Shown here: piece after piece, positions 60,241-64,000 of the stretch | Layout: each line of letters opens with the position of its first letter | Numbering within the stretch: the stretch's first letter is position 1 | Source of the DNA: Oscillospiraceae bacterium | Lineage (GTDB): Bacteria; Bacillota; Clostridia; Oscillospirales; Ruminococcaceae | Assembly (NCBI GenBank): GCA_022769565.1 | Contig: JALEJQ010000017.1 | Span: forward strand, 1-64,000 | Direction: 5' to 3' | DNA length: 64,000 bases | Made by a program: the position numbers and the translations under genes | Notes under the pieces: model-generated | Database searches by the model: none | The model's input: the letters and a program-made list of their open reading frames with translations, nothing else | Told to the model about the DNA's origin: nothing

Positions 60241-62979
60241 TTATTTCAGACCGCTTCCGCAGCAGTTCTTGTACTTCTTGCCGCTTCCGCAGGGACAGGG
60301 ATCGTTTCTGCCAATTTTCTTCACCTTTCTGGGAGTGTTTGCGGCAGAACCGTCGCCGGAAGTAGCCGTAGGCTCCGCAACACGCTCTCTCTTAGGCTGT
60401 TCGTTGCTCTTGACCTGAATGGTGAACAGCAGACGGATGGTTTCCTCTCTGATAGATTCGACCATAGCGTCAAACATTTCAAAGCCCTCAAAGCGGTATT
60501 CAACAACAGGGTTCTTCTGACCGTACTGGCGCAGACCGATACCCTTTCTAAGCTCGTCCATATCGTCAATGTGAGCCATCCACTTGATGTCAACGACTTT
60601 AAGAAGAATTACACGTTCAAGCTCTCTGAGAATATCGGAGCCGACCTTTTCTTCCTTGTTCTTATAGAATTCAAGGGCTCTGTTTATAAGCTTATCCTTG
60701 ATGTCCTGCTTTGAAACGTTGGCAAGCTCCTCGGTGGTGTATCTGAAATCGTCATTTACCGTGAAAAGACCCATAAAGCGGTCACGGAGACCTGCAAGGT
60801 TCCAGTCGTCATGGATATTATCGTCAAGGAGGTACTGGTCAACGGTATCGCTTATCATATCGTTTATCATCTTAAGGATGTATTCGTGGATATCCTCGCC
60901 GTTGAGCACCTTTTCTCTCTGACCGTAAATGATCTCACGCTGTGCGGACATAACGTCATCGTAATTGAGGACGTTCTTTCTTATAGCAAAGTTTCTGCCT
61001 TCCACCTTCTTCTGGGAGGATTCGATGACCTTTGTAAGCATCTTTGCTTCGATAGGCATATTTTCCTCTACCTTAAGGGTGTCCATCATGCCGGTTATCC
61101 TGTCGCCGCCGAAAAGTCTCATAAGGTCGTCCTCAAGGGAGAGGAAGAAACGGCTCTCGCCCACGTCGCCCTGACGTCCTGCACGGCCTCTGAGCTGGTT
61201 GTCGATACGTCTTGATTCGTGGCGCTCGGTACCAAGGATAAACAGACCGCCCGCTTCCTTTACCTTTTCAGCCTTTTCCTTAACCTCGGCGTCATACTTG
61301 GCATAAAGCTCACGGTATACCTTTCTTGCAGCAAGGATAGTTTCATCATCCGTTTCCGCATAGCTTACAGCCTCGCTGATAACGTGCTCTTCCATGCCCT
61401 GCTTCTTCATATCGGCTTTTGCAAGGAATTCTGCGTTACCGCCAAGGATAATGTCGGTGCCTCGTCCTGCCATGTTGGTGGCAATGGTAACAGCACCGAA
61501 CTGACCTGCCTGAGCAACTATCTCGGCTTCCTTTTCATGCTGCTTTGCGTTGAGGACGTTGTGCTTGATGCCCTTCTTTTTCAGCATAGAGGAAAGCTTT
61601 TCGGATTTTTCGATAGAAATAGTACCTACGAGAACAGGCTGTCCCTTTTCGTGACATTCGATTATCTGGTCAATAGCGGCGGAGAACTTGCCGTTTTCCG
61701 TCTTGAACACAACATCGGGGTGGTCTATTCTCTGAACGGGACGGTTTGTGGGTATTTCGATAACGTCCAGCTTATATATTTCCTTGAATTCTTCCTCTTC
61801 GGTCATAGCCGTACCTGTCATACCGGACAGCTTGTTGTAAAGACGGAAGTAATTCTGGAAGGTGATGCTTGCAAGGGTCTTGGACTCGTGAGCGACCTTA
61901 ACGCCTTCCTTAGCCTCGATAGCCTGATGCAGACCATCGTTAAAGCGGCGTCCCATCATAAGACGTCCGGTGAATTCGTCAACGATGATAACCTCGCCGT
62001 CCTTGACAACGTAGTCAATGTCGTTTTTCATTACGCCGTTAGCCTTAAGAGCCTGATTTATATGGTGAAGCAAAGTGGAGTTGTCTGCATCGTAAAGATT
62101 CGTAACGTTAAAGAACTGCTCCGCCTTTTTAACGCCGCGGCGTGTGATAGTAGCGGTTTTTGCCTTTTCGTCAATGATGTAGTCGCAGTTCTCGGAGTTT
62201 TCTTCCTGGTCGACCTTGTCATCCATTTCAACAACGGTGTAAGGCTTCAAAGTCTTGGCGAAATGGTCTGCCTTTGTGTAAAGGTCGGTAGACTTATCGC
62301 CTCTGCCGGAGATGATAAGAGGAGTTCTTGCCTCGTCTATAAGGATGGAGTCGACTTCGTCCACGATAGCGAAAGCGTGACCTCTCTGCACCTTTTCCTT
62401 GGCATAGATGACCATGTTGTCACGGAGGTAGTCGAAACCGAATTCGTTGTTTGTACCGTAAGTAATATCGCAGTTGTAAGCCGCACGGCGCTCATCGTTG
62501 TTAAGGTCGTGAAGGATACAGCCGATAGAAAGACCCAGATAGCGGTAAACCTTGCCCATTTCCTCCGACTGGTACTTTGCAAGGTAGTCGTTAACGGTAA
62601 CGACATGAACGCCCTGACCGGAAAGCGCATTAAGATAGGAAGCGCAGCAGGCAACGAGGGTCTTACCTTCACCTGTTTTCATTTCGGCGATACGTCCCTG
62701 ATGAAGAACGATCGCACCGATGATCTGAACGGGATAGGGCTTCTTGCCGAGAACTCTCCAAGCCGCTTCTCTTACGGTAGCAAGAGCTTCGGGGAGAATA
62801 TCGTCAAGAGTTTCACCGTTGGCAAGGCGCTCTTTTAAAATTTTTGTCTGAGATTTGAGAGTTTCCTCGGACATAGCGCCGTATTCGTCTTCGTATGCAA
62901 GGACCTTGTTTTTCAGCGGTTCGATCTTAGCAAGCTCTCTCTTGCTGTAATTGCCGAAAAGCCCGTCAAAAATACCCAT
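60241..62979 (-). CDS. secA: Preprotein translocase ATPase SecA
   Basis: A 912-residue motor of the general secretion pathway. Walker [11 protein letters not shown], Walker B-type [15 protein letters not shown], the GRAGRQGD helicase motif and a DEFTGRLM segment are intact. The C-terminal zinc-binding tail [13 protein letters not shown], which contacts SecB or ribosomes, is present. It drives export through SecYEG. A perfect consensus promoter lies at 63042-63070 and AGGTGG precedes the ATG. DUF1015 and the epimerase follow on the same strand. Confidence 0.97.
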   Translation of the reverse strand: MGIFDGLFGNYSKRELAKIEPLKNKVLAYEDEYGAMSEETLKSQTKILKERLANGETLDDILPEALATVREAAWRVLGKKPYPVQIIGAIVLHQGRIAEMKTGEGKTLVACCASYLNALSGQGVHVVTVNDYLAKYQSEEMGKVYRYLGLSIGCILHDLNNDERRAAYNCDITYGTNNEFGFDYLRDNMVIYAKEKVQRGHAFAIVDEVDSILIDEARTPLIISGRGDKSTDLYTKADHFAKTLKPYTVVEMDDKVDQEENSENCDYIIDEKAKTATITRRGVKKAEQFFNVTNLYDADNSTLLHHINQALKANGVMKNDIDYVVKDGEVIIVDEFTGRLMMGRRFNDGLHQAIEAKEGVKVAHESKTLASITFQNYFRLYNKLSGMTGTAMTEEEEFKEIYKLDVIEIPTNRPVQRIDHPDVVFKTENGKFSAAIDQIIECHEKGQPVLVGTISIEKSEKLSSMLKKKGIKHNVLNAKQHEKEAEIVAQAGQFGAVTIATNMAGRGTDIILGGNAEFLAKADMKKQGMEEHVISEAVSYAETDDETILAARKVYRELYAKYDAEVKEKAEKVKEAGGLFILGTERHESRRIDNQLRGRAGRQGDVGESRFFLSLEDDLMRLFGGDRITGMMDTLKVEENMPIEAKMLTKVIESSQKKVEGRNFAIRKNVLNYDDVMSAQREIIYGQREKVLNGEDIHEYILKMINDMISDTVDQYLLDDNIHDDWNLAGLRDRFMGLFTVNDDFRYTTEELANVSKQDIKDKLINRALEFYKNKEEKVGSDILRELERVILLKVVDIKWMAHIDDMDELRKGIGLRQYGQKNPVVEYRFEGFEMFDAMVESIREETIRLLFTIQVKSNEQPKRERVAEPTATSGDGSAANTPRKVKKIGRNDPCPCGSGKKYKNCCGSGLK

Positions 62980-63041
62980 GTTTAAAATTCCACCTTTGAT
63001 TTTATATAATTATCCACTATAATCTTTTATCATACTATAAT

Positions 63042-63070
63042 ATTATAACTCAATACAGCGGCTTTGTCAA
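63042..63070 (-). promoter_or_regulatory. Consensus promoter of secA
   Basis: On the minus strand TTGACA (63070-63065), 17-bp spacer and TATAAT (63047-63042) are perfect. Confidence 0.9.
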
Positions 63071-63126
63071 CAATTTATATGCAAACTGCTCATAATCAAA
63101 TTTCTCCACAAAACGACAATAGGGCT

Positions 63127-63338
63127 AATTCGGAATTCGGAATGCGTAATGCGGAATTATATGCGCTGCGCTAAGTGAATAATGAAAAATGAATAGTGAA
63201 GAGTGAATAATTTTGGTGTTCGCTGCGCTCACGGATTTTAAAATACATCGCCGCAGGCGATACCTTAATTATTCACTATTCATTTAGCGAAGCACTCATA
63301 ATTCCGCATTCCGAATTCCTAATTCCTAATTCCGAATT
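63127..63338. repeat. Fold-back intergenic repeat, copy B
   Basis: Outer arms aattcggaattcgg (from 63127) and the near complement ending at 63338 pair; attcactattcatt arms also pair. The 40-base block 63245-63284 is identical to 53207-53246 in copy A. It lies between the rplL terminator and the secA promoter. Confidence 0.75.
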
Positions 63339-63345
63339 AAAAAAG

Positions 63346-63375
63346 GGCTGCCGTACCGGAAAAAGTACAGCAGCC
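63346..63375 (-). terminator. Terminator after rplL
   Basis: An 11-base arm pair with one mismatch (63346-63356 with 63365-63375), then cttttttaatt on the minus strand. Confidence 0.85.
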
Positions 63376-63400
63376 TGAAAGTTCGTTAAGTTAAGAAAAC

Positions 63401-63775
63401 TTACTTGAGTTCAACAGTAGCGCCTGCAGCTTCGAGCTTAGTCTTGATCTCTTCAGCGTCAGCCTTGGAAGCGCCTTCCTTGAGAGCCTTAGGAGCAGCT
63501 TCAACGAGCTCCTTAGCTTCCTTAAGGGAAAGACCGCAGATGTCCTTAACAGCCTTGATAACGTCCATCTTCTTCTCACCGAAGGAAGCAAGAACAACGT
63601 CGAATTCAGTCTTTTCAGCAGCAGCGCCGCCTGCAGCAGCACCTGCAGCAGGAGCAGCAGCGATAGCAGCTGTTACGCCGAATTCTTCCTGGATAGCGTC
63701 AACGAGCTCGGAAAGCTCAAGAACGGAAAGTGTCTTAATATCTTCTACAAACTTTAAAATCTTTTCAGAAGCCAT
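63401..63775 (-). CDS. rplL: 50S ribosomal protein L7/L12
   Basis: A 124-residue stalk protein, the standard length. The N-terminal dimerisation helix [20 protein letters not shown] is followed by a hinge rich in Ala and Gly. The C-terminal factor-binding domain [20 protein letters not shown] ends in AGATVELK. It recruits elongation factors. The ATG at 63775 has AGGAG upstream; the frame runs back to 63814 only by chance. rplJ lies 74 bases upstream. Confidence 0.97.
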   Translation of the reverse strand: MASEKILKFVEDIKTLSVLELSELVDAIQEEFGVTAAIAAAPAAGAAAGGAAAEKTEFDVVLASFGEKKMDVIKAVKDICGLSLKEAKELVEAAPKALKEGASKADAEEIKTKLEAAGATVELK

Positions 63776-63849
63776 GATTAATAATCTCCTTTTAATAAAT
63801 TTTTTATGCGGCATTCAAGCCGTGTTTTTGGTTGTCCGCAAGGCTGCAA

Positions 63850-64000
63850 TTATGCAACGTCGCCTTCGGACTGCTTGTCTGCAACAGCCTGAAGTGTTGC
63901 TGCAAGCTTCTGCATGGGGCCCTGGAGAGAACCAACGAGCTGTGCAAGAAGAACCTCTCTTGAGGGGATCTTGGAAAGAGCAAGAACGCCCTGTGCGTCG
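63850..64000 (-). CDS. rplJ: 50S ribosomal protein L10, C-terminal part
   Basis: The last 50 codons of L10 end in the window (LSKIPSREVLLAQLVGSLQG, then LAATLQAVADKQ); the 5' part lies beyond position 64000. L10 anchors L7/L12 to 23S rRNA. The rplJ-rplL order is universal. Confidence 0.93.
   Translation of the reverse strand, partial: DAQGVLALSKIPSREVLLAQLVGSLQGPMQKLAATLQAVADKQSEGDVA

Noticed and set aside
61219..62838. Plus-strand open frame of 539 codons opposite secA
   Set aside because: It is an antisense shadow of SecA, Leu/Val/Cys-rich without motifs.

Overview
The window looks like the chromosome of a low-to-mid GC Gram-positive bacterium of the Clostridia, most like Ruminococcus or a relative in the Oscillospiraceae. 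The evidence is the spoIIGA-sigE-sigG sporulation cluster, strong AGGAGG ribosome sites, consensus TTGACA-17-TATAAT promoters, several lipobox lipoproteins, a cellulose-binding GH5 endoglucanase, and a cellobiose 2-epimerase whose length and histidine positions fit the Ruminococcus albus enzyme. This is inferred from gene content; no rRNA is present to confirm it.

Layout. 1-8.9 kb: a TetR regulator, an SGNH hydrolase, and a divergent locus in which a TetR regulator faces an MMPL exporter and a giant GLUG/coiled-coil surface protein, followed by tRNA-Leu. 9-17 kb: a solute-binding lipoprotein, the primosome pair DnaD/DnaI, CheV, and spoIIGA-sigE-sigG. 16.7-21.2 kb (minus): potABCD plus an acetyltransferase. 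21.4-25.7 kb: a GH25 muramidase, NYN and HAD genes, and an EAL-HDOD protein. 25.9-34.5 kb: a transglutaminase-like protein, acetolactate synthase, an oligopeptide-binding lipoprotein, the endoglucanase and TyrA. 34.6-44.1 kb (minus): rpsO-pnp, membrane proteins, proC, then an operon rpe-rnfD-rnfE-rnfA-DUF4015 whose Rnf-like subunits have lost most iron-sulfur ligands. 44.6-53 kb (minus): a large acidic surface protein, an Rpn nuclease with a duplicated tail, and an operon for a CPBP-like membrane protein, TadA-GNAT, GNAT, MtnA and MTA/SAH deaminase. 53.4-56.8 kb: an ArsR-methyltransferase-P-type ATPase metal resistance operon. 57.3-64 kb (minus): ComFB, cellobiose 2-epimerase, DUF1015, secA, rplL and the end of rplJ.

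Together the genes suggest a plant-polymer degrader. The surface-anchored endoglucanase releases cellodextrins and the epimerase handles cellobiose. The Pot importer supplies polyamines, and MtnA plus the deaminase would recycle methylthioadenosine made during polyamine synthesis. Chemotaxis (CheV) and sporulation genes imply a motile spore-former or a descendant of one.

Non-coding structure is rich. Three copies of a MITE-like inverted-repeat element lie near 0.04, 25.8 and 44.1 kb, and two copies of a different fold-back repeat lie near 53.1 and 63.1 kb. Several leaders show switch-like hairpins. The most unusual biology is the degenerate RnfDEA-like membrane module, followed by the MMPL plus GLUG/coiled-coil surface locus.
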